Shown piece after piece: positions 21,704 to 36,700 of a stretch of DNA of 64,000 bases. This DNA comes from Alitta virens. Taxonomy: Eukaryota; Annelida; Polychaeta; Phyllodocida; Nereididae. Location of the stretch: contig OW028573.1 in NCBI GenBank assembly GCA_932294295.1, positions 56,762,829 through 56,826,828 on the forward strand, read 5' to 3'. Both the position numbers and the translations under genes were made by a program. The notes below the pieces were generated by a model that saw only the letters and a program-made list of their open reading frames with translations, did no database searches and had not been told where the DNA came from. Each line of letters starts with the position of its first letter. Position 1 is the first letter of the stretch.

Positions 21704-24700
21704 GTAAGCAGCATCTTTTCTCTCTGCGTGGGGTCAATTTACCACCTGCTCGGCTCTCTTGCCAAGTGGCAACCATCAAGATGCTCTCCTAACCAGCTTT
21801 TTAGCTCAGTCGATTGCTTTTTGGTGACTAATACCATCTGAAATCAAGGTAGTTACAGCCAACTATGATTTACAATCACAGTTTTACTTTTACTGTCTCA
21901 CTGAAAATCTGTTTGACAAGATGGTGACTCAAAATAGTTAACTTGTCAAACATTTTACCTAACTTTATAGAGATTTTGACCAACTTCGGACATCTGGACT
22001 GTGTCTATACTGACTGACCATAGCCGCTGTGACTAACAAGTTAGCTTTATCTAAGGCTGATTAACTGGATAAATAAAGCTGACTAAATTGTTAGTCAAAA
22101 TGGCTTTGGAGTCAGTCGTTCAAGACAAACGTAATTAGTCAAAATTAAAAAGAAATTCAGTGTACACTGTATGCATAAAAAAAAGTGCATCAGCCTCAAA
22201 TTCACTTCATGGCTTTAAAAGTTTTATTCAATGTAGCGCCTGAAAGCAATCCGCCCACAAGCAACTTTCAAAGTTACGAAATCTGCTAAAAAGTTGTGTG
22301 GGAGGCAGGAGAGATGCATTGTTAAATGTGTAATAGCAACATCCTTGCAGATATAGTGGGGAGATGTCTAGCCAGACTTGATATATGTTCGGGGATGTTT
22401 TAGGAGAAAGAAGCATGTCTTAGCCTACTACACTTGACTACCCAGTCTGTTTTTCATGGAGCATTTCATCAAAGCCTCTACAGTTCGTGTTCTTAAACAT
22501 GTTGTCATTGAAAGGAAATGTGTCGTGCTATAGCTAAAGTGGTTAAAGACCTTTGGCTAAACTAGCTTGCAGCCGATCTTCTTTGAAGACTAAATGAATT
22601 ATTCAAGGAGTTTAGGGCCCGTTAGACACATTTCATGAGCCATACAGTGAATTAGAGGCATAGCGTGAGCAAGGTGAGGCCTCGTCTAGTTTTGGGAAAC
22701 TGCGCAGAGAAGAAAGGTCTGTTAAAGCAGCAGGTCCCACCAGGGGGAGTTAGTGTGGACGCAGGAGAATGAAAAGGGTCAAGGGGGATCTTGCATAATC
22801 ATGTACAATCGTCGCTGGTGTATTGCTGGCGGTCTGTGGGGAAATTCACTGTTGATCATTTTGGGCGAACACAGGACTGTGTTATTTATCAGCCTCTGAG
22901 CTGCATGCGAAGGTGCGCCTTATTGGATTAGATAGATCCCACTGAAGCATTTTGGGGCCTACAACCAGTGTCGTATTAATTACTAGCAGGCAATTAAGGC
23001 TGTCTTTACGGCCTGTCATCTCAGCAGAAACTGTGCAGACCTGGCAGGCCCACCCTCTGTCTGCAAATGGCAGCGGGGTGCCACCGGTTGACAGTTTGAC
23101 AGATCTCTCACAGATCCCAGCTTGGTCACTCCCCCTTAAGAAAAGACAGCAATGGCAATGGCATCCAGTCACGTTGTCTGCTTGTCCCCCTCTAATCTTT
23201 TGAAAATTGCTTGTTTTTGGGTGGACGTTATCACTTATTTAACCAAGAGATCTGACTATCTACCAACAATAAACTGTTGTCTGCTCTTTGTTGTGTTTTG
23301 TTATGTTATGAAGTGGCGGTAAAACTGCATTATTCTCTTCTGCTTCCTATCGACCAAGCAACATTCAGTAGCTCACTGATATGATTACAAGTCGTCGCCA
23401 AGCACGACTAATGTACGTATTACTGGAAAAAATACGAGCACAATAAAAGCCGGCCGGGGTGGTCCGGCGGGGATCATCCATAAAACTTGAGCTCACAAGC
23501 AGTGGATTGGTTGTGGCTATCTGCTACTCCCAGCTTTGGTTATCAGGGCTGTGGTGACGTCTTCATTGACCCATAGTATGCCAGCCTCTCACTCAACACA
23601 CGCCAAGGGTCTTTGCCCACTCCAAATGGGAATAGCACAGCTGTAATTATGACCTAATATCATCCTCAAAACAGCAAGCTCCACCGCTGGCATGCAACTA
23701 GGCCTAGCCACAAGGCAATAGTCAACTGTTGGTTTCTTTGATAAGAAAATATACCAAACACACTCTCAGCTGCTGGCAGGCAAGTAAACAACCACACCAT
23801 GCAACCGAAACAACTAGCTGCTAGTATCTGACAACCTCAATCATGAAACCAGTAGCTATCATGTTATTACACCCATTGATCTTTCAAACCTCTTCACAGA
23901 AATTGTAATGAGTGTGATGGATTTTAATTGGCAATCAAAATCAATCGCTATGAGCTAAGTATATGGTGCTGCTGATGCAGCCCTTGTAGCTCAAGATTAG
24001 GCGACAGAGGATGGGGAGTTCTCTTATGTAACAGGGCTTCCCAGATCTAGACAATATTGGAATTCAGCCGAGACCTCGCCGGCCTACAAAGAACAACAAG
24101 GACTGTAGATTACTTAACAAGTTCAGAAGCTGGCGTGATCACTAACTCAGTTAATCCCGGTTGCCAGCAGCGCCTGTTCTAGGCAAAGCTGCACTTGACC
24201 CACAAAAGAAAGGCTGGGAGAGAAAAGGGCCTCACGCGATCTGAGGATGCCACCCTTCTCAAGAGGGCGCTGGGGGCAAGGGCAACTGCAGGAAGTGCAT
24301 GAGGGTAAAGCAGGCCTCAGCACAAAGTGGTTAAATGCCATTCCTCTAATGGTATTAATGTTGCAAGACATATTGTTCTAGTCTTTTGGGAAGTTCCATT
24401 TCTCATACAATTCCCTCTGTGATTTGCAACTGCGCATCAACCATGGAGCCATCAGAACAACATGCATAAATGCAGTATACTGTGTACCAACAGCAAGTGA
24501 TTAAGTGAGCAGAAAACCAGGTTGTAAAGGTTTTGGTTAAGATTAGCCTTATCTGCAACACTTCACTGGTTTAAAACAATGAGAGGTGTCCCTGTAACAA
24601 GTATTACTGACAGGAGTGATTGACAAACGCCAGAATTCCAATGCAGCTCTGCTACTTGTTGCGGAAGTTAAGAAAATAAACAAACAAACGGATCAGCTAA

Positions 24701-27700
24701 GTTGAAGTGGAGTGCTTGTTGCGCAGTGAAGAGCTGCAGGAGGGGATCCACCACTGCACTTCTGTACATTCGCAGATCGGAAAGATTAATTCCCTGTCAT
24801 TTCAATGGGTGCAGAGCCATCCCAAGGGGTTCTTAAAATGACGTTAAATTTTTGAGCAAACAGCGCCGGTCCCAGGTGGCCAGATGCAGTTTTCAAGATA
24901 ATTGACTCGCACATGTAAGCAAGCCCTCCGGCGCGGCTCAATCGCTTCATGTCGTTTGCCCAGGACTCCTGTCAATTTGAAGAACATCATTCCACTTGGC
25001 CGTTTGCAGCCTCAACCAAGATAACGCATCACTGATGTAAAATGAAATTTAGATCGGCAAAACCTTTGATTAATGCTTGAAAGAAATAATAACATCTGAG
25101 GGCTGGTGGCGATGGGACTGTGGCAGGGAGAGGATCTGTTCAAGCACACTACTGGCTAGCGGCACCCCCTCGGATCAAGGCGACTGGGCCAGTGCAATTT
25201 CATCAGTCAGGGGGTACAGCAGACATTGGAACCCAAGAGGAAGTGGGGAGGGCTTCCTTCCGGTGTGGCTGATTCCACCAAGAGTGCCATGCTGTGTCTC
25301 CCCCGGAGGAGTTAGCCAGAATCCCTGCTTAATGAATATGCCAACTGCAGCAACATCTGTGAAGTTTAATTAAATTAAAGAAAAGCATTTGAGGCAAACT
25401 AAGGAGGCAAGGCACGTTGTCTGCTAGTAATCAATGTACTGGGCCTGGCTGGCAATCATGGGCAACCCCCTGAGCCATCTCCTTTGTCTTAATTCCCACC
25501 TACGTCGGCGCCTGAAGCAAGCCAAGCCTGGAATATTGTTAAGTTTGAATTAGCGAACAGCTCGGCATTGATCCCCTCTGCCTCGTTAACAGATGAGCGA
25601 ATTACTACTTGCCCAGCACGGTTGGCAAAAACCTAAATAGAATATAAACACGATTGGCTGAGAAAGTTAAATAGAATTAACGAAATATTCCTGCAGTTGC
25701 CCCCCCCCCCCCCACACATATAGTTATGATAATAACATAAATGATTTCAGCTTGAGGGAATGTGTTCTGGGCAGGGAAGGGAATTTGGCAAGGCTTCTAG
25801 ACAGGACAAGGCCAACTGTTGTGAATTCTACCTCCACTTCTAGTTTGTTCTAGCTTAGGCTCTCCAAGGCTGCAGACTAAATCCTTGGACAGCATTTATT
25901 GGAATAATGCCTAAGCAGTTTCACATATCTCTCCTTATAGAACTGGTAGGAATCCAACGTTTTATGGACAGGGTATTAGTTGTTGATAGAATTCGAAAGA
26001 TTAAAGCTGAAGATCAGTGCAATGTTGCAGAAGTCATATATTTCACACAATGGCATTGCACCTCATTTGGTTGCTGGCCAACACAATTGTTGTTTGCATT
26101 GACCAGGAGTTTGTCATCTTCCAGGCGCAGTTTGTCATTAGGGAGGCATTGATTCTCATTGTGGATAAGGTGCCAGGAGCGATGGGTTTTCTTTCAAACT
26201 CATTGTAGCAAAAACAGGACTCGACACACCCTGCATTGTCAGAGTTTAATCTCAGCTCCCTTTTGAAGAATACCTGTGTCTCGGTCCCACCCTTTGCTTG
26301 TGCCATTGCCACTATGAAGTCAACTTTTGCAGTTTGCCAACTCAGTTGTCCTCAAACATGTGTGATCTATGGGAATCAAGAGAAAAATAATGATCGTGAC
26401 TCAAACAAATGGCATGAGACACAAAACTCCCACTGCACCCCTACTTCCCCCAGTCAGCTGATAAAGCTACTTGGGCTTGGCTTAGAGGATAAGAGACTAT
26501 CTCCCTGACTTTTGTTGGAGTCATGAGATCCTTCATGCTAGATATGTTGAGACTCAGTCCAAAGGTTTTACGTCATTTACCAACGTACTATAGAACACCA
26601 TGGGAATACTTGTGCATCACATGAACATTTATACACAAAATATGCTACTCTCCTTTTAACTTGTATACGTTTTTATACAGCCCTGTATCATCACAATTTC
26701 TCTTTAGAATAAAACCTATCTCTAAATACCTTATTGCCAGAAAGCACAGTTGTTTTTAGTCAGTATATGAATGAACAACAGAAAATATTCCTGTGTTGTA
26801 TAAGCTTTGTTCTTTAAGTAACAAATCAATTCATGACAATTCTCTGACAAAACCTATCTCTTTGTAACACCTAACGTCCTTTGTGGTAAAGAAGTTTATT
26901 TGTTTACATCAAAGATTTGTATTTTTGGGGAATTGAATGCATACAATGCTTCCTCCTCGTTCAAGTGACAAGAAATATTTTGAACACTTTTGAATGAAGG
27001 AATACCTTCTGATGATGTATGCTGCGGCTAATGTAACCTGCAATTATTTGCTGTTTCATTTGCATGATAGAGCATGAGTTACTGCTTTGCAATTCTATGG
27101 AATTTGAAATTGATAGAGTACGGAGCCTTTCAATGGCCATGTGTAATTCAGTTTGTAAGCCATCACGTATTTCATGTCTTATCTTACCAGCATCCAATCT
27201 GCAATTAACACCAGCCTTTGCACCAGGGGGGGATAATCTGTCTGAACAGGGTATTTATTTGTGATTTCTTGGTGTCACACCGTAATTCCTGCACTCATCA
27301 ATCTTGGGCCAGCTTAGCAGGGGAAATGTGCTTGGTTCTTCAAATCTTTCCATCAATAACTGCATTGAACAATACGAGGTGGATTTGGATTTTTTTTCTC
27401 TCTCTCTCTCGCTATTTTTTCTCTATAGCATCATGAAAGTGTTCCAGCATTTGGCAGATCAAGCCAATAATGATCTTTGGCAGGCAGGCTGCCATTAATC
27501 AAATTCTTTTGGGAGGCTTGGCACTCTGACAGATGACAAAAAACTCTGCAGTTCTGATAAATAAATTGCTGAGCAGGACGAGTAGCTTTTTGGCCACACT
27601 AATTGGCGACACGGATCCCTTCACAGGTCTGCTGCCCTGGGCTCCCAATTCCCTTTCCTCTGATTCATTCATTTGGAGCTTTCAATATTCCGCAGGGTCA

Positions 27701-30700
27701 TGGCCACTGTGGTCACATATTACATTGTCATGTGGAGTTTGATTGATTTCCATACTTGGCATCTGTCCTGTATTTGGTCAAAGGAAAAGAACCCTGTATA
27801 AGAATGATTAAGATAAGAATAAGATAAGATAACATACCCATAACATACACATATAACATACGCATAACGTACACATGACATACACATGACATATATACCA
27901 CATACATATGACATAAACATGACATAAACATGACATACACATGGCATTCATATGACAGACACATGACATACACATGGCGTTCACATGACATACACCTGAC
28001 ATACATATGACATACACATGATATACACATGACATACACAGAACATAACATAAAACTTGCAATGCTTCGAAATTTGTGAATCATTAGACAAGGGATGATA
28101 ATGTGTCCAGAAAATGTAAAGCCATTTACCTCACTCACATTAACACCAACAAGACCCCTTGATCTTAAGATTTTTAAAAAATGATACTATTCGCAATTGA
28201 AGTAGCATTCAAAATAAATGTCCATATTTTTGCCGTCATGACCGAATGTGCACATTTTTAATAGTGTTGAACAACAGTAGAATTCACGTTAAGTGCTATT
28301 TAAACGGACTGGATTTGTACAAATCCTCAAGTGACCATTTTGTTCATTTTGCCTTTGGGGAATGTTAAGCAAGTTGGTTGGTGCTTTATCTGTTCAAATT
28401 GATCAGGTTTCTTTGTCTCTGGAAACTGTGTCTTTTTTCCAATATGTAGAAATTACATGCGGATGTTTTCAAATGGCTCTGTAACTGTATACCTAGCTCT
28501 GGGCTTTGAAGTTATGCCTAGGTTAGCCCTAATACAATATAGGGCGTTCTATTTCAATAAGGCGACCCAGTATAGATCCTTGCAGTACTCCATGCTTGGT
28601 TATGGGCAGTGGCACAATGAAAGGGAAGGACAGCTAGGTTTTATCTGTGCCAGCATCTGACGCCTGAGACCTGAGCTGTGCCGTTTGTAATATCAGCCTC
28701 CGCCCTGTCGCGTTGCTGCCTTTTGAAAACGCGATATCTAACGTTGTGAAGGACCTTTGATCAAGCCCAATGCCAAATGACCTGCAGTCCTGGGCAGTCC
28801 AAAGCAGCTCTGGGCACCGTGACCCAGCAACCCTTGGGAGCCGATCACTGTATCTAATAAAAGCACTCTGTTGCCTCTGAGACACTTTTTGTGTGCTTAC
28901 GAACTGGCCAGTCTTCGCATCAATAGCTGTGATCTCATCTTTGCTGGCAGCTTCTGTGCCGACCACAACGGTCACAAGTTGTCCCAGGTTGGCTTATTGA
29001 AAGGTAAAGCCCAGGAAAGGATGCACCATACAAACACTGGAGACTAATTCAATTTATGTAAAGGTGACTTTGCCATTCTCTGGTGACCACAGCTGTTCTT
29101 TGCAAAGAAATACCAAGCTATTTCAAGACCGGTTGTACTCGTCTCCAAAGCGCTTCTGTTTGAAGCATGACATTAAGGTTCTTTCTCGTTATCAATCACT
29201 TCTTCATCTGATGTTGTTAATTACAGACGATGGGATGTGTCTGGTACTGTCTGCTCCTTAAAAGGCATAATTAAAGCATGACGTACTCAGAATCAAAGAA
29301 CGAATTTGCTGTACATATCACAGCGAGAGGAGTGATCTGCTTTTAATGTGCAGCGCCCTTGATATTTGCTCCTGGCTGTTTGAATACAGGGTACATACAG
29401 ATGCATGATACTGCTACTGCTGATGATGATGCTGCTTCTCCTTGGAAAAGGCTTGATGACAGTGGACTAATTAGGGACAGGACAGCCATTTTGGATGCTG
29501 GGCTTCTTGGCAATCATCCCCCCATATGGCCTGTCAGAAAACATCGCTCATGGGCAAACTGGCTTCTATGTCCTTCCTAAGCTTATGACTACTGACGACA
29601 GCCAAATTAATCATATTTAGTTTCCCTTTTAGGGCTTTTAGGCAGCAAGAGTCTCCGACTTCCTCCTCGGTCGCCTCTGCATCCAATGCTGTTCCATCAC
29701 TTACTGGTGACAGCCGCAAACCAAATCTGAAATTTGATCTATATTGTTCTTCTTTAAACTGCTGTTTGAGTTTGCCAGAGTAGACGCCAGTTGTACACAG
29801 TGTAAAGGATGGCGAGAGGGGTTTGGCTGAAACGGTTCTTGGCCCACGGGGCAACATGCTTCAGAAACTGAATGGTCTTCCAGGAAGTGGCCTCTGATGC
29901 ACTCTCTTATCTTCCTGGAACTCCCACTGCAGCTCGCCTTATCGCCATATCAACCTGCAAAAATGACACTTCCAAATTTGAAACTTGACAGTTTTCTAAC
30001 AGCTTCAACAAGTAAGCACTTCCATGACCTTGGCATATTCTAGACTTCATTGAAAAGAGCGGGTTATATAAGGAGGCAAGCGAGGGGGTAAAAGTGAGAT
30101 TTAGGAGTGAATTTCTTGTGAGATTGCTTTGTATAATATTTCATGTGGACTCACGACTCGGGGAATTCTTTGGCAGTCTGGATTTCTAGCCCCGTTGTTT
30201 AGTATTCATGCAAATCCGCTTTGTCAGACTGTTATTCGGTTGGCCAAAGAAATCACGGGCCCTGTTCAACATTGGCGGACAGGCGCACGAATTGAATTAA
30301 TCCAGACTTAGGGCTATTTGTGACGAGGGACAATTGTCGGGTGCTAATTCAATGGGTGCCCCCCTAGCCAGCCCCTCCCCGCTGTAATACGAGTGGCCAA
30401 ATGTTTGAGGAAGCTGCGAACAGGGCGCTCTGGGATTACACAGGGGCCTGGACAATGTATGGATCTGTGAGAGAGAGCAAGTTTGCCCAACAAAAAGATT
30501 AACTGCTTGGGTTCCCGCTGCTCTGATGTCTTCATCCACAGCTCTATACGTCCACCACGCTCTTTGTAGGAACCTTCAACAGGTTTCTGTCTCTTTTTTC
30601 TTCAGCGAATCTTCTCAGCATGTTTATGTCTCAGCAGGACTACACACGCTTCAGTGTGCATATTCAATTAAGATTAGTTGTGCGTAGCGGAGTAATGTTC

Positions 30701-33700
30701 ATTACATATACATCACAGTCTCCAAGACAATGGCTTGCTTCCACGTGGTGAATCACAGATCAGAGGACAGGTCTTGCAATATTTGTAGTTTTGAGAACAA
30801 GACTTCTTTTTGTAGTATGAGGAAACCAGTGCCACGACAGCGGCTTTTGTTGTCAAGTAATAGGCAGAAATTACAGTGGATTCAATCGCCATTCAGGATA
30901 GCTGGGAACTGAACGAGCAAAAGCGGGAAGTTTTAATATCATCAGGGGTGAATAGAGGCTGCTCAGCTGCTCACAGCCCCTGCCAAGTGTTGGCTGAGTT
31001 GATGGCGATAAATACTGGCGAGAAATTCAATGAAGAGGAGACGGCGAGCAAACACAAGGATTCGCCCAAGACGGGCTGACATGACAAAGCCGCCCGGGCC
31101 CTGTGCCCGGCCAAAAGCAAATTGGATTATCACCTGCCGATCCCATCGGATCCTTTGGCCACCTCGCCCGCTTCGCAGATCGAATCTGATCCGGTGGAAC
31201 AGGGCAACGTGCCTGTCCCCTTCCGTCCTGCCAATATCTCACCCCCATTTTATTAGCGGAACCAGATCAGCACTCGCTCCTCCATTGAAATTTAATAATA
31301 GCGCAGGAGGCAGAGAAATCGGGCTTGTTTGAGGCGGGAATAGCGGCTGATTAATGGTCTATCCTTCAAGGGGGTTGGCAGTGGCAGGGGTGGGGGTTGG
31401 GCCCTCTAGGCGGGTTGGCTGCGTGCGACACGCGGCATAAACTAGAACGTCACACGGTGCCCGATCGGGCCGGGCGGGCACACCCCATAAAGATATAATC
31501 AGGTAATAGAGGTGGCCGGGCAGGATGAATGATGGCTCAAGCAGGACAAGGGGATTTGCCAACTACCTGGTGTGCATATTAATGCTGCACTGATTCGATA
31601 GTGGTCCGCCCTGAAACATGATGCAAATAGATCAGCCCAGGCTTATCGAGTGGGTGGGCCAACTGACACACTAGAGTGTTTATTACACCTGCAAACCATG
31701 AATCCTGTCCTCAAAGGTGTCTGCAGCAATATGACTGCAGCTGGTCCACTCTACTGCAGTGATGAATTCATCTCGCCATGGGATTTTTCATTTTGCTGCT
31801 CCCATTTGATAATGCCATAGCATTTCCTGTTTGAAATGACTTCAGCGTCTGTACTCACAAAATAGCTCTATTTATATGGTTGCCTCAATTAGGTAGTGTC
31901 AGGCGACTCTGATGTTACTATACAGCATGGTATTTGGTGTAATGATGTAGACTTCAGAACTAGTTTGCGTCATTCTGCACCATTTTTCATAAATGCAGAC
32001 CTTCGTCTAGAGGCTAATGGACCATTCAAATGCATTGCCAAACAGGTGCATTGGCTTTCTTATAAGGACGGAATCTGCGTGGGCAGTCTTTAAGGTCTTT
32101 GGACGCTGTGGATTCACTGGATAGGTGTTGGTTGAGGCTGATTTGGTTAGGCCAAGTAGATACAAGCTTTGGGGGACTGCTGCCCAAGGCTCATTCAATC
32201 TTGGACCCATTGATTTCCACTCTTTCTGAAGCTACTCGGACCGTTCCCTGGATGTAAGATCTTGCATAGAACCCTCCTCTACTGTGTTCATAGATTCCAG
32301 CCAGAGGCCAACTTGTGTACGGCTTGTCATGCAGTTGCTTTGGTGCAGGGGGACTTCAGCTGTAATGAAAAATGTCTCTTGCCTCAGGAAATTCTGCAGG
32401 TTAAAGCATTCTGGGCACCCCACACCCTTCACTCATAATGCACACGCTTCATAAAGATTTCAACCTGCTGCATGCCACCTCGTTAGTATTCGCTCACATA
32501 TTGTGGCCACAATTACTTCATGTATTGGTCTGCATGTGGAAATTTGCTTGGTCAAAGTCCTTAACAAATAGGTAGAGGGGTGTAGAGTTCAGAAATGACC
32601 CCTGATTTTCCTTTAGCTGATTCTCTTTAGTATTTCGTAAAGTCCATAAAAACTTCTACTGACCTAGATTGAAGCAAATAGTTGCTCAACAAAGCCTGAA
32701 CATAGACGCAATGTAAAAAGATGTAACAAAATATAACTAAGTGGTTCAGCTGTAAACATAACGTAAATAAGTTGACATGGAAGGCCATACCGTCTTAAGT
32801 AATTTCTTGGTAGTATTATGGAGATATATAATGGGGACTTTTCTTTAATTAATGGTGAGCTAATGCTGTCAACCTCTATGAAACATATCGACTATATCCT
32901 ACTTAATGCGAAATCCATGTCTTGAAATGGCTAAAATGTTTTGACTCATTAATGCAGATTGCTTGGTTATTAAAAAGAGCTAATGAATTTCTAGACCTCA
33001 TCTATATTACATATCTGTCAGGAAGTGTCTTCATAGAAACTCGCTTAATATATTAATCCATTATTCCTGTTTTTTATATTGTTTACTACATGGCCAAATG
33101 TGCCATGTGCGTTTTCCATGAGAAGGATAAACGCATGGAAAAGGCATGGTTTTTGCCTAATTAAAAGGAGGTGAAAACCTTGCGTTTTCCATGCGTTTTG
33201 TCCAAACGCATGGAAAACGCACGGCCATGTAGTAAAATATATCGATTTCCAAATTATGTCCATTAACTTATAACAACAAAGTGCTATAAAAAAAGCCGGC
33301 TCCATTAGATGATGCAAGTGATCTGTCGTCTTTTGTCATGGCGATGTTGGGCTTTTTCTAAGATTAAAAGCCCGGAAAATGGTGCATTAAAGACTGGCTG
33401 TGTTGTCAATTTTTCATCATGTTTATGCAGTAAACCAGTCTGGATTATCTTTTGAAGACGTCCTTCGTTTCTTGCGTTCAAACGGATTAATGTCAACAAA
33501 ACAATAACGTGTCAGATGAGGATGAGGTGTGGATGCCTCTGCATCTTTCCCCCGCATCCTGCTGATGATGCATGTGGCATAGCTGCCATGTGACACTTCG
33601 CTAAAAGCATGGGAAGAGATTAATACGGGTTATGAAACAATTTTATGTACGCTGGTGCCCTTGTTCATGGCTTTGTTCTGAGGAAAATATTTGCAACTTC

Positions 33701-36700
33701 CATATCCCTCATGTATCACACGGACCACTTTGACTCAAAGTGTAGCTTACTTGTTCTGTACTCGGAGGCAGACGTGATGATGACTTGGTAGCAATGTAGA
33801 CTGCTGGCCAAATTGTCGAGGAATAACATCACTGAAATATAAGCACAGTTAAACATAGCCAATCAGACCTTAATGCACTGACCTTAATTGCGAGGTCATC
33901 GTTATCAATGGTTATAGCGAGTTGTCTCAAGTGGGGTTCCACTATACAGTGGGGTTAGTTCATAATACGCAAGATATTTAAGATGAAATCGTGGCAATGT
34001 GGTATTTCTAAATCTCAAATTTGCTGGAAATTACCTCAGCCATTATAGTTTGAATCATAACTACCAGACAATGAACAGATTGCATGTTTTCACGTGGAAA
34101 TGGCATGGTTAGAACAATTAATCATAAACAACATTATCTTTATATTCTTCATTTACACCTGGCTTCTTAGCCCGTGTAATTGAAGCTTTGTGGCCTGTGG
34201 TGACTGGAGCAGTTGTAAGAAATGCCAGACGTGACTTCTTCTGAGCATTTTCTTCTCCGCATATTTTGCTCCCAGCTAGCTTCAGCAGCAGGAGATGAAA
34301 GGTCATCCGCATCCCTAGGTGACCTAATCTTGTTGATGTAGGGACTCACCTGAAGAGATGATGAACGGATTCAGCGCACACATTCTTCATCTATTTGTGG
34401 TTAAACAGACATCAAAGCAGACCATTCATACACGAGCCATGTATCGTCATCAGTCATGTGCATGATTCTGTACATTACTCACTTAGAGAGATTCCCAAAG
34501 CACTGTTGCAAACGAACGCTGTTTCCATTCTATACAATTCCACGTACATCCCTGTTATGTATTTTGAACCGTTGTATCTCAAAAGAGAATCGAACTATCA
34601 ATTTCACACATCATATATGAAATAAAATGCAGTATATTTGTTGCAAATTTGAATCAGAAAATGTGTCTCAGCTACAAAAGAACTACCATCAAAACTTCAT
34701 TATATTGACACAATCATACATAGCACAAGAGAACAACTGTAGTGTATAGCCTAAATGACAGGTAAGGTAAAGAACTTAGTTCCATTAAAAACGGCCTATC
34801 AAATAGAACCTAGACAAAGCTAGACAACTTCTGCTGTACGATGCTACTTGCCACCAAATAAAACTGTCTAGCTATAGCTGACTACTCAAAGCCAGAGCTA
34901 AAACTACATATTATGATATATTAGTTCAGTTTCAAACATTTGCCAAGATCTTATATTTTTTCAGTAAGCCAACTATAAGCTAGGAGTAGACAGAAGCGGC
35001 TGAATTTAGCCAGTTGTAGCTACATTCAGGAATAGGTTTGTTACAGCTGTCTTGAGTCAACCATATTTTATGAAACTAACTGTACCAAGGAACAAAAAAT
35101 ATTGAATTCGTAAAGTTAGAAATTGCACTATAGAGACAGCATTTGATGTAGACTTGTTCTAAAATGTTGTAAAACGTACACACTTATTATATGCTCTATT
35201 GAACCTCCAATCAAGTCAGGGCAATGAATAAAATTTTAAATCTGTGCAAAATTTTAACAAAATTAAGCAAAAACTAAAGTTGATTTCTTTTGATCTGGCG
35301 ACCCTGGGAGCTCCTCACATGACCTCACACCATTGACATGAAGTGGCACGAAATGTTGCCTGCAATTTTCCACATGTTTGCAGCCTCATTGCTGAGGTAT
35401 TTGATGCAATACTGATGAAAGGCAGAGATTGAAGGGGAGCACACCAGGCCAATGACATCATCACAAGCCATTAAGATGAGAGCAATGGCCACGGTCTTTA
35501 TCGCTCTCATAAAGCCAACCGTTCCAAATAAGGCCCTATAAAGATGTTATTAAGCTTAATGAAAGGCCCTGTATCAGTATTATTGATGTCGTATCCCCCC
35601 ACCCAAAGTTTGCTCATATATCTCATTTGGAAGAGTAATGATATTGTCCAGGGACTGGGATAAGTGGCTTGGGATGGGGCGCAAGATTAACAGGATATCT
35701 CACCAACAAGGATATATTGTGTGTATTTATCTATTGCGTCAACACAGCAGGTCATATTTGGAGAAGTCTGAGGTCAGACACCAGGATTTACATTTGTGCA
35801 TTCGCGACAAAATTTGTGAAGATTTGGAAATAAGCTCAGATGCCAACACAGTATAGAATTTCAGTGGGTGCGATAGTCCTTTAAAATGGAAATGAGCCTC
35901 AGCTAAAGAGTATCTTTCAACAACAAGTCTGTGAAACATCACTACTGTTTAATTCTTCAGATGTGGCAGTCTTTGAGTTGACAAAACTTCTTTTCTGAAC
36001 CCTCTAGTTTCACCTCATTAAAAGAGCGAGGAAACTCAGTGTCTGTCAGAGAAAGCAAAGCGTCTCTAAAGTCTCAACAGGAAGTGACAGTAGGCGTCTA
36101 GATCTCTTTGATCGAAATCCTCAGACTCAAGAAATCCCTAGTAATACCTGTTCAAATGCAATTTAACCGCCATAAATGAAGTAATAGGCGCTCGTAAAAT
36201 TTCGCTTTATTAAAGTTCTTTTTAGAAGTTGGCGCACGCGACGTAATAGTTTGGAAGATAAGACGAAATGCGATGACTCGATTTATGAAAGCAATCGATT
36301 CAAATCAATCACCTGCCGGGGGGTACTATTTTTATGAGGTACATGCGTCTGCGTCTCCCCATCGTCCTTGAGGGTAGCAAACAGATTCTAAGAGAAGCGG
36401 GTTGACCAGGGCCATTTGCTACCCACGAAAGGAGTTTAAAAGCACACTTCCTTCATTTGAGGGGCCTTCCTTGGCTCATGCAATGACGCACTTAAATCCC
36501 ACGATGGTCACATGATGCCTCGGTCACATGATAGCCAGGTCACATGACAGCAGAGCAATTTTCATAAAAGGAGTGACACGTGATTAATAAGGCTGTGGTT
36601 TGGCAAGATGGCAGTGGGATGCCTGAGGATGCTGGAGCAGCAGATTGCTGCAACATCATCATCGTCTGCAACTTGTTTCTGACTGCGCTGTCTTGAGTGC

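Noticed and set aside
17330..22150. Possible second interspersed repeat shared between about 17330-17560 and 21840-22150 (inverted)
   Set aside because: Both have several GTTAGTC/GTCAAAAT strings and TTGGAGTC-like pieces, but the alignment by eye is too broken to define ends or a family.
27728..28138. Overlapping Cys/Met/Tyr/Val-rich frames on the - strand
   Set aside because: Product of the 11-bp minisatellite, which is open in all three - frames. Not coding.
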